A DNA stretch of 64,000 bases from Cricetomys ansorgei (GCA_026225945.1 JAMJFZ010002500.1:3502501-3566500); one strand, 5' to 3'. Shown: positions 43,730-54,375, counted from the first letter of the stretch. Made by a program: numbers and translations. The notes: generated by a model from the sequence alone, not told the origin.

Positions 43730-44150
43730 TCTGCTCTGTCCCAGCCTGCAGCCCGGTGGGTTTCTGCCTGGTTCTCTGCACTGGCCAGGTGCAGGGAATT
43801 CGTGCTGGGGGAGCGGCTGGGGAGTGCAGGAGGGAGGAGACTGGGTTCTGGGACCACCATGGTAGACCCTGATTCCCTGAGCCGAGAATGAATGAACGAG
43901 ACACAATGAATCAGTCCTGGGAGTCTCTTCTGGTGGAAGCAGCACTCTTTTTAATATGGGGTGTCTGCTACATATATCCAAAAGCGGGAGAGGGTCCTGG
44001 GTACTCAGGGTGGGGGATCCATTGGGCTAGACAAGGGCACTGGGGTAGCCTTATTTGCATGTGGGGCTAGGTGCCAGGGCCCCACAAAGGTACCCCCTCG
44101 TTGGGTATGATCTCACAGAGACAAAGAGGGAGGTATCCCATCAGCCACAG
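43730..44150 (-). mobile_element. Possible ERV LTR (class II-like)
   Basis: On the minus strand 'ggatatatgtagcagacacc' is TATA-like, followed by 'catattaaaaagagtgctgc' as a polyadenylation region and a GC-rich 3' segment. Termini are not defined. Confidence 0.4.
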
Positions 44151-44185
44151 GGCAGACAAGCACCTACCAAGTCACATTCCTTTTG

Positions 44186-44305
44186 GAATGGTGGTTCATG
44201 TTACCATCCCTGAGCTTAGAAGCTGAAGTAGGAGGATCATCTGAAGTTAAGACTAGCCTCGATTACAGAGTAAGACTGTACCTTAAAAAAATAAATAATA
44301 TCGTC
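44186..44305 (+). mobile_element. B1-like SINE
   Basis: 'ggtggttcatgttaccatcc', 'gaagctgaagtaggaggatc', 'aagactagcctcgattacag' and 'agactgtaccttaaaaaaat' form a diverged B1. Confidence 0.7.
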
Positions 44306-44589
44306 CAGCTTTCGTTTTCTTGATTTTTTTTTATTATATGGGCAAGGGAAATGTGTCTATCTTCTTTAATCATGTCCCATGAATGTGATGCAGATTCACG
44401 TATGCAGTTTGGTTTTGTAGACAGTTTATTATCAAACCGTAATAGTACTGTTATCCAGCCTCACTGAAGAACTTCACAAAGTTTTTTTAGAGACAGCTGA
44501 GCATGGGCTGGGATAATGAATGACTACAACAAAAAATAGCACACAGCACAGTGAGTAGACTAATCTCGGAAGCCCCCTGCAGGTTCTCA

Positions 44590-44870
44590 AGTCCCCAGCT
44601 GTTCAAGACCCTCGCATAATGAACCATAGTATTTGCATGGTGTTTGCATGTTTTCCCACATAATTGAAATTATCTGTCGATCACTTAGAGCACTGCGTAT
44701 AACCTGGACGTTACGTAAATAGCTGTTCCGATGTGTTAGTCAGAGGATTGTGACATGGAAAACAGTTTGTAGGTGTTCAACACAGATGCCACCGTCATTG
44801 GCCCGACTGTGCGGCATGTGATCAGTGGACACCTGAATCTGCAGATGACTTGGGTTGATACAGAGTGACA
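44590..44870 (+). mobile_element. Ancient Tigger-type (TcMar) nonautonomous element
   Basis: 'aatgaaccatagtatttgca', 'ttgaaattatctgtcgatca', 'cttagagcactgcgtataac', 'gttacgtaaatagctgttcc' and 'gtgttcaacacagatgccac' follow, in order, a pogo/Tigger-derived MITE common to mammals. Ends are degenerate. Confidence 0.6.
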
Positions 44871-45114
44871 CAGATCTATATAGGTTTGTGGTTCTACAGG
44901 GCAGGGAGTGAGTGACCACTCTGGGAGTGCAGGCTTAGAGTTAGTTTAATTACTAGAGTCTAGTTTCAAGCTCCCTTGAGGATAAAATATAAAGTACCCA
45001 TATGGGATTCTAGGGAGGCATATACAAAAATAGTCCCGAGAAAAAATTGTCCTGGGAAACCACTGATTTCCTTCTTGGAGGTGGCTACATCCCATGAGTT
45101 TAAAAAGTAAAAAG

Positions 45115-45217
45115 TTGAAGCTGGCAGATTTATGCTAAATCTCAGCATTTAGGAGATAGAAGCAGGAGGATTATGAATTTAAGACCATGTTAGGCTATAT
45201 AGCAAGACTATCTCAAT
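45115..45217 (+). mobile_element. B1-like SINE
   Basis: 'aaatctcagcatttaggaga', 'agaagcaggaggattatgaa', 'atgttaggctatatagcaag' and 'actatctcaatg' form a diverged B1 3' portion. Confidence 0.65.
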
Positions 45218-45274
45218 GAATGAATGAATGAATAAATAAATAAATAAATAATAAATAAATAAATAAATAAATAT
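45218..45274. repeat. (AATG)n/(AAAT)n microsatellite
   Basis: AATG units pass into AAAT units. The array probably grew from the tail of the preceding SINE. A purine-rich stretch (45280-45360) follows. Confidence 0.95.
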
Positions 45275-45369
45275 GACAAGATGGAAGGACGAGGGGAGGG
45301 AGGCAAGGAGAAAGAGAAATAAGGAGGGAGAAAGAGCAGGAGCCAGGGAAGGAGACAGACACACAGCAA

Positions 45370-45980
45370 GCTAAGAGGTGTTGGTGAATGACTACATCAT
45401 CTTTGCCCTTAGCCTCTCTCCTCCGGAGGGAGCACCCTGTTTGTCACTCTGGCCTCTTACTCACCAAGCGAAGGAGGTGGGTGTGGGAACGCACAGTCCA
45501 GTGCATCATTTTCAGCTTCTCTCAGGACTACTGTGGGAAATTTTTTTCTGTTTTCTTCCAGAGAGCAGAAAGGGAAGAAAGCGGTGATCTAAATCTCAGT
45601 CTATAATCGAGTAAGAAAGGACTTGGGGTACTTGGGCAGGAAATAAAATAGGGAGCACAAGGAACTACCCTAAAAGTCAGACTCTACAGCTCCAATAGAT
45701 CATTAAAGCTGGTACTTACAGGGAATGCTGGGAAATGTAGTCTTTTAGCTTAGCACTGTGCCACGCCACACAAAATCGAATTCTAGTTAGAGACTATGCG
45801 GAGGAAATGTCGACTAAACAGCTAGCTCTAGGCCAGGGAGCCCTTGGCAGAATCTACCAAGAGGCACTCTGGGGGCTTTCGCTCTCCTAGGTTAGTTAAC
45901 TTGCGGCCACGTGTTCCTTTGCCTTTCCTCATTTAGCCTTGGATCTGTACTAAGACCACTTACATTATATAGTAATGAGC
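45370..45980. other. Intergenic, no repeat recognised
   Basis: Single-copy sequence containing the ZNF143-type motif at 45726-45741. No exon could be supported. Confidence 0.4.
45726..45741 (-). promoter_or_regulatory. ZNF143/THAP11-type motif
   Basis: The minus strand reads ACTACATTTCCCAGCA. It differs from the known SBS motif (ACTACAATTCCCAGCA) at one base. This motif typically marks promoters or chromatin-loop anchors. Here it is far from any recognised gene. Confidence 0.6.
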
Positions 45981-45988
45981 ATAGGGTG

Positions 45989-46347
45989 CAACTTGGCTAC
46001 TTTTATATTATTGTGATAAACACCATGAGCAAGGCACCTTATAAAAGAAAGTATTTCATCTAGGTCTCATAGTTCCAGGGAGTCAGAGTCTGTTACCATT
46101 GTGGTGGGGAACACGGCGGCAAGCAGGCAGGCGCGGCAGTAGAGCAGTAGCGAGAGCTTGATCCATAAGCATGAGACAGAAGCAGAGCTAACTGGGAATG
46201 AGCTTTGAAACTTCAGAGCTCACTTTAGTGACACGCCTTCTCCAACAAGGCCACACCTCCTTAATCCTTCCCGAAAGTTCCACCAAATGGGAACCAAGCA
46301 TTAAAACATATGAGTCTGTGGGGACCATTGTCATTCAAACCACCACA
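45989..46347 (-). mobile_element. Solo LTR, ERVL-MaLR type
   Basis: 'attgtgataaacaccatgag', 'ccaacaaggccacacctcct' and a terminal 'cattcaaaccaccaca' are the antisense of the LTR at 54740. 'gggtg' flanks it on both sides (45984-45988 and 46348-46352), matching a 5-bp ERV duplication. Confidence 0.88.
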
Positions 46348-46552
46348 GGGTGACAGGATAAACGGCAGGGAATCACAACGTTTTGATGCTTGCCATTGTC
46401 AAGTAATTGAAGTAACATTAGCCGCTGTCTCTAAATAGTACTATATGAGGACTATTTTTGACAAGGCTGCTGAGTCGTGTGTTCCCCTGTAGCAGACACC
46501 CATCATCAACATCAACCCTAAGCAATAGGCATCGCCTTAATCTTCTCTCTCT

Positions 46553-46556
<4 letters not shown>

Positions 46557-46594
<38 letters not shown>

Positions 46595-46945
46595 TGCGTG
46601 TGTGCTATGTATGTGTTCTATGTAAGAGTGGTTATATGATATGTATGTCGTGCGTGCTGTGTGCTGTACGTATGTTTGCTGTGTGTGTTGTTGTGTGCTG
46701 TGTATGTGTTGTGCCTCTCTGTGTGCACTGTGTTTGCTATGCATGTGGTATCTGTGTGTGCTGTGTGTATGTGCTCTGTGTATATCTTGTGTGCTATGTG
46801 TGCTGTGTATTGTGTAAGTATTTATGTTTGTATGTATGTGCTGTGTGTGCTATTTGTACCATGTATGCATTGTGTGCATGCCTGTGTGTGCTGTTCATGT
46901 GTTTTGTATGAATGCTTATCTGTGTGCATGTGTTGACAGAATGTA
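46557..46945. repeat. (GT)n microsatellite grading into a TG-rich minisatellite
   Basis: A pure GT run (46557-46592) is followed by about 350 bp built from irregular 'gtgtgctgtgtatgt'-like units. Chance open frames rich in Cys and Val arise from it and are not genes. Confidence 0.9.
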
Positions 46946-46949
46946 ATGG

Positions 46950-47920
46950 AAAGGTTACAACTGTTTTGATTTTTCCTTCATAGGAACCATATAAATTTAT
47001 GAGACAATTTTAATTTAAAAATTCTCTCAGAGTTCAGAAAGATCCCTAGAATATTAGTAATGCATTTCTGTGGCTGCATTACCCATAGTTTGTAAAGAAA
47101 ACATCAGCATCTGATATATTTTTCTATCATCTCCAAGTCCCTACGTGCACAGTCAGAGAGTTTTCCTTCATTTTAAATCATATCTTGCAGAACATATCCC
47201 TTGTGCTGGCTCTACTGAATAGACTAAAGAGATGTTCCACACACACACACCCCGAATCCAATCATTCTTCAGTGACTATAATAATTGTCACACTAGACTT
47301 CCTTCTGGCAAAATTAGCTTGCTTCTTGAAGTACAGGCCTTGAAGGATTCCCACTTCAAACTTTTTGACCATCAGTGCTAAGCTGGTCTAAACTTCTTTC
47401 AAACTTTTGTATCTCACTTCTGTAACATGTCAAGTGCTTAGGAGGACCATCCTAAGCTCCTTTCATGATGTTCTAGTCTGGAAAGTGCCCCTCATCTGTT
47501 AATATTTTTGACAAGTCTATGTGGGTCCCCTTGGTTTTAGGAAGTTCTGGCCTTTGTTAATAGGATCTGGGAAACGTAAAATGTGTTTATGCCCAGGTTT
47601 CAGTCACAGAGACTGATTTCTGTGGTCTAGGAAACATCTTGGTGTCTTATTTAGTATCTCTAGATGAATCTCATGTATACCCATGTTCCAGGACTAATAA
47701 GCTATTCATTCTTGCTAGTCTTTCAATTTCATCATCTCCTAGCTTCTTTGTTTAAGCTCCACGAATCCTTCCACAACCTCATAACATGCTCTCCATGATG
47801 TCCACCTGTCTTCACATAACTGCAGTCAGCTCTTCTCCATATGAAATGAAGCAACAGCAAAGCAAACAAACAGAAGTCAGCTTCCTGTCCTGAGAACTCC
47901 TGAAGCTACCCCTGTCTTTG
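46950..47920. other. Intergenic, no repeat recognised
   Basis: Single-copy AT-rich sequence. No exon is supported. Confidence 0.4.
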
Positions 47921-47924
47921 CTCA

Positions 47925-48072
47925 GATGCTGCAGATAGGGTGTGTCTCCTCTAACACTCATGTGGAAGTGCAATTGTGGGGTCACAGCATTAAGAGATTG
48001 GTCTTTTGAAGGTGGATGAAGCCATGTGGGCCCCATCCTCAGGGACTCATTCAACTCTGTTACAAAGAGAGG
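47925..48072 (+). mobile_element. MLT1-type LTR fragment (ancient)
   Basis: 'cctctaacactcatgtggaa', 'cagcattaagagattggtct' and 'tcctcagggactcattcaac' match the 5' half of MLT1 in sense. Confidence 0.6.
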
Positions 48073-48074
48073 AA

Positions 48075-48255
48075 TGTCTTAGTTACGTCTGTTGCTGTGA
48101 TAAAATACCCAGCAAAAGGGACTTAAGTAGGGAAGGTTTGCTTTGGGTCACAGTCCAAGAGAGCACAGTCTGTCATGATCTGGTTTCTTCCTATCAGTTC
48201 ACTATCTCTTTCCACACCTCTTCAGACCACACCGGAATTGTGGAGTTTTCCAAAC
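48075..48255 (-). mobile_element. ERVL-MaLR LTR, truncated
   Basis: It starts 'tgtcttagttacgtctgttg' and continues 'ctgtgataaaatacccagca', then breaks off after about 180 bp. It interrupts or abuts the MLT1 fragment. Confidence 0.75.
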
Positions 48256-48284
48256 ACACGCACCATATACTGCAGTGTGCATCT

Positions 48285-48372
48285 ATTGTTTGTAGGCTGG
48301 CTTTGAACTCAAGGGTTTCCAGCTTCAGTCTTCTTAGTGCTGAGATTGCAACTGTGTGTCGCCATGCCGGCT
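48285..48372 (-). mobile_element. B1-like SINE fragment
   Basis: 'aggctggctttgaactcaag' and 'cttagtgctgagattgcaac' followed by 'gtgtgtcgccatgccggct' give an antisense B1 left half. Confidence 0.65.
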
Positions 48373-48427
48373 CCTAGAATTCTAGTTTAGATAATGCAGC
48401 CAACAATCATCCCATTAGGCTTTAACT

Positions 48428-48590
48428 ATTTGTTTATTCGCCTGAATCCCCTCTGAACTCTGAGCTCTTGAAGGGAGATAATGCATTATGTTTACTTCTG
48501 TATTCCTGTCACGTAGCAATGCCTGATACATAGCAGACTGCTGATTGTTTAGCAGTTCATTAATTCATTCATACAAGTGATGAAATGAAT
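48428..48590 (+). mobile_element. L2 LINE 3' end
   Basis: 'gagctcttgaagggagataa', 'ttctgtattcctgtcacgta', 'gcaatgcctgatacatagca' and a 'ttcattaattcattcat' end follow the L2 3' terminus in sense. Confidence 0.7.
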
Positions 48591-48784
48591 ACATTGAATT
48601 GAGAACTTACAAAGAATATTCATCTTTCAAATAGAGGAAAGACAACAAAATATTAAACTGAGTTTGTAATATATGGCATAGGCTTGAGTATATACACAGT
48701 AGAGAGATGTAAATTACCAATGAAAAATTGTAACATAAAGCTTTATTTCCATTTCGTGCGTAATTGGATACAAGATTTCTGGTA

Positions 48785-48966
48785 AGGGCTGAAGAGATAG
48801 CTCCAGCGTTAAGAACGTTTGCTGTTTTCCCTGAGGAGCCCAGTCTAATTCCCAGCACCCTCGTCAGGTGGCTCACAACTGCTTGTAACTCTAGCTTCGA
48901 GAGATCCAACACTCTCCTCCCTCTGACCTCTGCAGGTACCCACCCACATAGAATCTACATGCATGG

Positions 48967-49007
<41 letters not shown>

Positions 49008-49035
49008 AAAATTAAATCTTTATTTAAAAAGAAAA
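48785..49035 (+). mobile_element. B3-type SINE with (CA)n
   Basis: 'agggctgaagagatagctcc', 'taattcccagcaccctcgtc', 'acaactgcttgtaactctag' and 'cctctgacctctgcaggtac' are B3. A (CA)20 run (48968-49006) and an A/T tail follow. Confidence 0.88.
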
Positions 49036-49039
49036 AGGA

Positions 49040-49565
49040 TTTCTGCTCATCTCATACCACACAGAATAAATCCATTTTATGTCTTATGCCAAACAAGAAT
49101 TATTTCACAGACCATTCTGGCATACCTACAGAGAATGAATGACATTAGCAAATTGTTTCTTCTGGGATCATAGGATTTGAATCCCAACCCTACCACATTA
49201 AAACCTATGAGACATTATGGAGAAAACATTTCCTAAGTCTGGCCTTCAGTTTTCTTTTCTATTTTGTAAAGTTAGCATGTTTTAAGGGTGAAGATGATAC
49301 TCATAAAGCACTTAGACCAGGAAGTGTCATTCCACACATGTAAAGGAGTAGCCATGCTCCGGGTCTTCCTTTAGCATCAATCGTTTTAGGGATTTCATTA
49401 CATTTAACCTTTTTCCCTCCCACTCCCACTTTCTTCACTCCTCCACAAAAGTTCTTGGAGAACTCTTCCATAAACATCTTAAATATAAATCCGCACATTA
49501 GGGTCTACTACCCTGGAAGCCTGAGTCAGTGGAAGTCGGTTTCTAATAGGCTTACCTAGATTTAG
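49040..49565. other. Intergenic, no repeat recognised
   Basis: Single-copy AT-rich sequence. Confidence 0.4.
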
Positions 49566-49576
49566 AACCTGTCGTC

Positions 49577-49778
49577 CAGCAGTTCTCAAACAGTGGGTTG
49601 AGACCCCTTTAGGGTCCCAGGGGTCACACAGGACCATCTACATATCAGATATTTATACTATAATTCAAAACAGCAAAATTATAATTATGAAGTAGCAAAG
49701 AAAATAATTTTATGGTTGGGGATCAACACAATATGAGGATGCTAATGGCCACAGCATCAGGAAGGTTGAGAACCACTG
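49577..49778. mobile_element. URR1-type hAT-Charlie element
   Basis: Left terminus 'cagcagttctcaaa', right terminus 'ggttgagaaccactg'. The interior 'accatctacatatcagatat' is shared with the copy at 23064. Flanks 'ctgtcgtc' and 'ctatagtc' match at 6/8, fitting an aged 8-bp hAT duplication. Confidence 0.87.
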
Positions 49779-49998
49779 CTATAGTCTGTTTTCTACTGAA
49801 AACATTGTTTCTGAATCTGCCAAGGTGAAGAGCAGACTTTGGACAAGTAGCGAACACATAGGACATAAGTGTGGTGTGAGCTTTCCAAACAATCTCCATT
49901 TGACGCTTACTCAACTGTTAGGAATAGAGACTCTTTGACAAAAGGACTATATTTTCAAATGAGAAAGCAATAGAATACCACTTGCCTTTTTTTCTGTC

Positions 49999-50057
49999 AA
50001 TGCCACGCCAATGCTTGCCAATGCTTGCCAATGCTTGCCAATGCTTGCCAATGCTTT
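49999..50057. repeat. 10-bp minisatellite, about five units
   Basis: The unit 'aatgcttgcc' repeats head to tail with a degenerate first unit. Each junction creates 'gccaat', a CCAAT-box core. Confidence 0.95.
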
Positions 50058-50177
50058 GAGATTATTCCATGTCAGTGAGTAGGACTGACCACATTTGGAA
50101 AAACCTCAGCAGTTGCTAATTTCTGGTTCGTTAGTCATTTAGACAAGAGATTGAAAATGAGCATGCCTGGCATGTCT

Positions 50178-50305
50178 AGCTGGGTGTAGTGGCACACAAC
50201 TGTAATCTCAATTCTTGGAGGAAGAATGTGAGATTGAGGTATATCCTAGGCCACATAATAATCCCTGAGCAGCTTGGGATACAGAAGGAAACCTCTGTTA
50301 AATGG
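50178..50305 (+). mobile_element. B1-like SINE
   Basis: 'agctgggtgtagtggcacac', 'aactgtaatctcaattcttg' and 'gagattgaggtatatcctag' keep B1 order. Confidence 0.75.
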
Positions 50306-50309
50306 AAGG

Positions 50310-51250
50310 GAAGAGGAAGTGAAAGAAAGAGGGCCAAGAAGAGAAAATAAAAGAATCAAATGGGATGAATAATGATAAACAGGTAGAGACTGTAGCAAAC
50401 TGGACATGACCTGAAAATTGCCCAATCTCCCAAATATTTTCAAGAGGAGAAAAAGTCAGCTTATTGGTGATGAGAAGTCAGATATTGGTGGTACCAGCCA
50501 CAACAACTAGACTACCTGTGCTCAAATGTTGTTTGAAAGAAGACACAGATAAGGTCAACTATTCCAACACATGCACACACACACAGAGGAAGGGGGAGTC
50601 CCCATCCCCTTGTCTGGGCAGCATGGCTTGTATCTCAGTAGATAAAACTTGTATAACCATTACATCTCCAACTCAATTTAATATTCCCACGTCTGGTATA
50701 GAAACACCAAGTCTAAACTGACTCAGTATCCTGAGGGACTGACATCCAAACCCGGGCTCTGCTTTCCGGCTGATCCTCAGTCTCATCCAACACAGTCCTA
50801 GCAGATGCCTCAACTCCTACCGAAGCTATGCTAGGCTTCCCCAGAGCAAAGCCACCCCTGTGCTGGAATGCGGAGAGACATATTTTCATTCCAGACATGC
50901 TCAGGGTTGTCTGATCCATTGACTTAAAAAGCACTTAGAAATAAGAGGGAATCAGAGGATGGGGAATAAGACAGAATAAGGGTATGTACATGACATAAAC
51001 CAAGACTCTACTCTCAGAGAGCGAGGGGACCAGCAAGAAGGGTTAGGTGTAGGGCAGTGGGGAAGGAGAAAGGAGCAAAAGAATTACCTATGTGAAAATG
51101 TCATAATGAAACCAATTACTTTCTGTACTAACTAAAAATGTTTTTTTTTTTAATTTTAAAAAAAAAATGGAGGGTGTGAGATACATACAAAAAATTTAAA
51201 GGCTATGTATGGCCTCTGAGCCAGATGTAGGCTGTAAATATATTCTTTGT
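50310..51250. other. Intergenic, no repeat recognised
   Basis: Single-copy sequence with a T-run/A-run pair at 51139-51167. Confidence 0.4.
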
Positions 51251-51258
51251 AATTCCTG

Positions 51259-51657
51259 TTAGGTTGTGGTTAATTTTACAAGTAAGCTTGACTGAATCAT
51301 GCAGTGCCCAGATATCAGACCAAACTCTGCTTGTATCTATGAGGATATTCTGGGTGAGATTAACATTGAACTCAGGAGCCTAATTAAAACAGGCTGATTA
51401 TCCATAATATGGGCTGACCCATATTTTCAACCCATAGTTGAAGATCTGAATAGGACACATAAGCAGAGCTGGGGTAAGCATTTTCTCTGTACACAGTATT
51501 CCCCCCCGCATATATTTATAATAGATTCATATTTCCATACATATTTATATTAGTTTCTGATATAGCTACCACTCACCCCTATTAATTAATATCTTCAAGT
51601 TTATATCTCTGTATTTTTATGTATTGTTTGTTTCTCTGATGAATCTGGCTAATACAA
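51259..51657 (+). mobile_element. Ancient mammalian LTR-like element
   Basis: 'cagtgcccagatatcagacc', 'gatattctgggtgagattaa', 'cagttgaagg'-type region at 51428-51445, 'tttctctgatgaatctggct' and terminal 'aatacaaa' follow a known mammalian LTR repeat. I place it with MaLR/MLT-like elements but cannot fix the family. Confidence 0.55.
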
Positions 51658-51659
51658 AT

Positions 51660-52565
51660 GCAGGGGATAGAAACGCGGTGGGATGACTGTGTCGTTTTCC
51701 TGTACCATTTTCTGTTTTCTTTTTCGGTAAACACAACTGGTGGGAGGGGAGGCAGAGAAATTCAAAACCCAGCTCATGCTCCTTAAACTAAAGGTTGCAT
51801 TCATTTTTGTTCCTGCCGTCAAGGCTGGATTAATTCTGCTTGATTTGAGCAAATCCATTATCAGTGCTTCTGATTTCAGGCATTCCAAATTTAGGTCCAC
51901 TTGAAGCCCGGAAAGATTGCTGTGTTTGAGAGTTTCTTTCTTTGTAATTTCTTTAAAATGCAAGACTAGAAATCAGGGAAGATTAGAGAGACCAGTGAGC
52001 CGATTTCAATTTTTATATAGGTAAGTTGTTTTCTCACTTGAAGATTTAGTCATGCCTCTATAGATAAAGAAACTCTATTTCTAATACCACATCTCAATGC
52101 CAGAAATGCACTTGGCTATTTTTTAAAGGAAGGTAATGTAAATACTTGCCCAAGATGTGAAAAGACCAGTAGGTGCAGCTGTATGCAGTTTCTGAGGCTT
52201 GAATGATGGCTCCAGAAGCTGAATTTCCCTCCAGTCTACCAGAAGCAAGAAACTAGCATGTCCAGAAAGCTCCTCTGAATAGCTGAGCCCTCACTTCAAT
52301 TCTGCATATCCCCCAGAGGACCTCTTCTCATTCGGGTCCTCTCAGAAGGCAGAAGACACAGATACAGCCAGTTGTATACCAATTCACATACATCATAGAG
52401 AAGGTTAAGGAGATGGGGGAGTTGTTCACCTATGAGCTCAGCCTGAAACAAGCGACCCTTTAAGGAATTCACCTGAGCTGAGGTAGAGTGTACCTTTGTG
52501 GTCCCAGTCTACCTGCAGGATGCACCCATAGGATGGCTCCACCTTGGCTTTACTATTGCTGTGTA
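51660..52565. other. Intergenic, no repeat recognised
   Basis: Single-copy sequence. The minus-strand 104-codon frame at 51649-51963 has no recognised domain and overlaps the LTR end. Confidence 0.4.
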
Positions 52566-52569
52566 TCTC

Positions 52570-52938
52570 CTATAGGCTCATGTTTTTGAACCCTTGGTCT
52601 CTAACTCATATCTCTGTTTGGGGAAGTTGTTAAATTTTGGAGAGGGGGAGCCTAGGAAGAAGTAAATCCCTAGTAGACTGGCCTTGGTATCTATAGCTCT
52701 GGCCTCACTTCCTGTCCCCTCTGCTTCTTGGACAATTGAGATATGAGAAAAAAACAAGCAAACAAACAAAAAAACCAGCCTCATGCTCTTGCCACCACAG
52801 GCCAGATCTGGCCACACATCATGTCTTCCATACCTTGGTTTGTATCCTCAAACTGTGAGCTAAAATGGTCCCTTTCTCCCTTAATGTTGCTTCTTCTCAG
52901 GAATTTGGTCACAACAACGAGAAAAGTATCTAATACAT
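52570..52938 (+). mobile_element. Solo LTR, ERVL-MaLR type
   Basis: 'gaacccttggtctctaactc', 'cactagtcctcacttcctgt'-like region, 'ctcaaactgtgagctaaaat' and 'acgagaaaagtatctaatac' follow a sense MaLR LTR. An internal A/CAAA-rich tract (52746-52774) is a local expansion. Confidence 0.7.
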
Positions 52939-53168
52939 CTATCTCTTTACCCATCGTGCCTACCTCCGTTATTACTCTAGACCTGGCAAGTCACGTTCTT
53001 CTGCCTCCTCAACTTGCTCAGAACCATCACCTTCATCAGATAAACCTTCTACGTCATCCCTCTTGGCCCACTGCCCTATGGCCTCAATAATTCAGTTCCT
53101 TATTTCTACTTATTCCTCCATGCTAAGAGCACTTGTCCTCATTTCTGTGACCTCTTGATTCCTCTTAA
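52939..53168 (+). mobile_element. Possible L2 LINE fragment
   Basis: 'ttccttatttctacttattc' and 'ctaagagcacttgtcctcat' resemble the L2 3' UTR in sense. This is weak. Confidence 0.3.
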
Positions 53169-53173
53169 AAACT

Positions 53174-53399
53174 GTGTTGGTTGATTTTCATTGCTATTAG
53201 GTAATCATCTCACAGAGAGTAGAGGGTTGTTCTGGCTTATGGTTTTGAAAGTTCCAGTCCCTGAACATGGGCCTCCAATGGTGTGGACATGTGGTGAGAT
53301 AACAGAATGCATTGAGGTGTAAAGGCATTCACCCTGTGGCCAGAAAGCAAAAGAGGGAAGAGTGGAGACCAGGAGCCCTTCGCGGGCACTCAGTGACCT
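53174..53399 (-). mobile_element. MaLR-type LTR, first part (split)
   Basis: 'ttttcattgctattaggtaa', 'gttctggcttatggttttga' and 'ccctgtggccagaaagcaaa' are an antisense MaLR LTR. It resumes at about 53805 after another LTR. Confidence 0.6.
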
Positions 53400-53400
53400 T

Positions 53401-53799
53401 GTCCTAATTTTGTTACATGTTGCTATCCAAAAATGCCACAACAGAAGCAATTTTAAGTAAAAAAAATGGCTTGCTGTAATTCTAGATTACAATTCATCAT
53501 TGTAGGGAAGTCAAAGCAAGAAGTTAAAGCAGCTATTCATACCTAAAGTCAAGAGAAAAGAGAGAATTAATGTGTTTGTGCTTAATGCTCAGATAGCTTT
53601 CTCCTTTCCACCCAGTCCAGAACCCACCCCAAGCCAATGGTGGTGCCCACCTGTAGGCTGTGTTTTCCCATATCTATCAATGTAATCAAAGCAATCCTTC
53701 ACAGACATGCCTATAAGCCAACATACTCTGGACTATCTCTCCCTGAGACTCTGTTCTCAGATAATTCTAGATTATGCCAGGTCAACATTGAAACTAACC
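53401..53799 (-). mobile_element. MaLR LTR inserted into another LTR
   Basis: It runs from 'gtcctaattttgttacatg' to 'ggtcaacattgaaactaacc'. 'acctt' occurs on both sides (53396-53400 and 53800-53804), an exact 5-bp ERV target duplication. Confidence 0.8.
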
Positions 53800-53804
53800 A
53801 CCTT

Positions 53805-53935
53805 AATCCTCTTTAAGACCATTTAGTGACCTAAAGACTTTCCAGTAGACCCCACATCATAAAGGATTTTACCATACCAAGCCTTTAACACCTTTGGGGC
53901 TTAAGAATACTTAAGTCCCAAAATGTACCAGCAAC
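53805..53935 (-). mobile_element. MaLR-type LTR, second part (split)
   Basis: 'ctaaagactttccagtagac' and 'caagcctttaacacctttgg' continue the LTR interrupted at 53399. Confidence 0.5.
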
Positions 53936-54271
53936 AAAGCCACAGTTTGTATTTTATGTATCACACTTCATAAATAATAATCATGCATTCACATAAGAAC
54001 TTAGCTTCAGAGTACCAAACAAGTAAGTAGCCCCTCTAGCAATAGCTGTAGAAAGTGACATTCAGTCCAGAGCTGGGGGAAATGTCCAGGGAAGTCATGT
54101 GAAACCAGGCTCCTTCTGCCTTCTGCACTTTCATCTTAATATGGCTTCTTCTTAATGATCTCCAAGTGACTCACCTGTCCCCAGGTACTGACTCTAAATT
54201 CTAACAAAACAGAGAAGTGAAGGATGAAGGGCAAAAAGCAAGTGTTGCCTGGCCCTATCCTTTATCTACCT

Positions 54272-54325
54272 ATTTGGCTATCTATCTGTCTGTCTGTAAT
54301 ATCTGCCTGTCTGTCTGTCTATCTG

Positions 54326-54375
<50 letters not shown>
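54272..54375. repeat. (TCTG)n/(TCTA)n microsatellite
   Basis: TCTG-type units lead into about fourteen TCTA units. Confidence 0.97.

Noticed and set aside
46418..46936. Cys/Val-rich and His/Thr-rich frames around the GT repeat
   Set aside because: They arise from the GT microsatellite and the TG-rich minisatellite and have no independent support.
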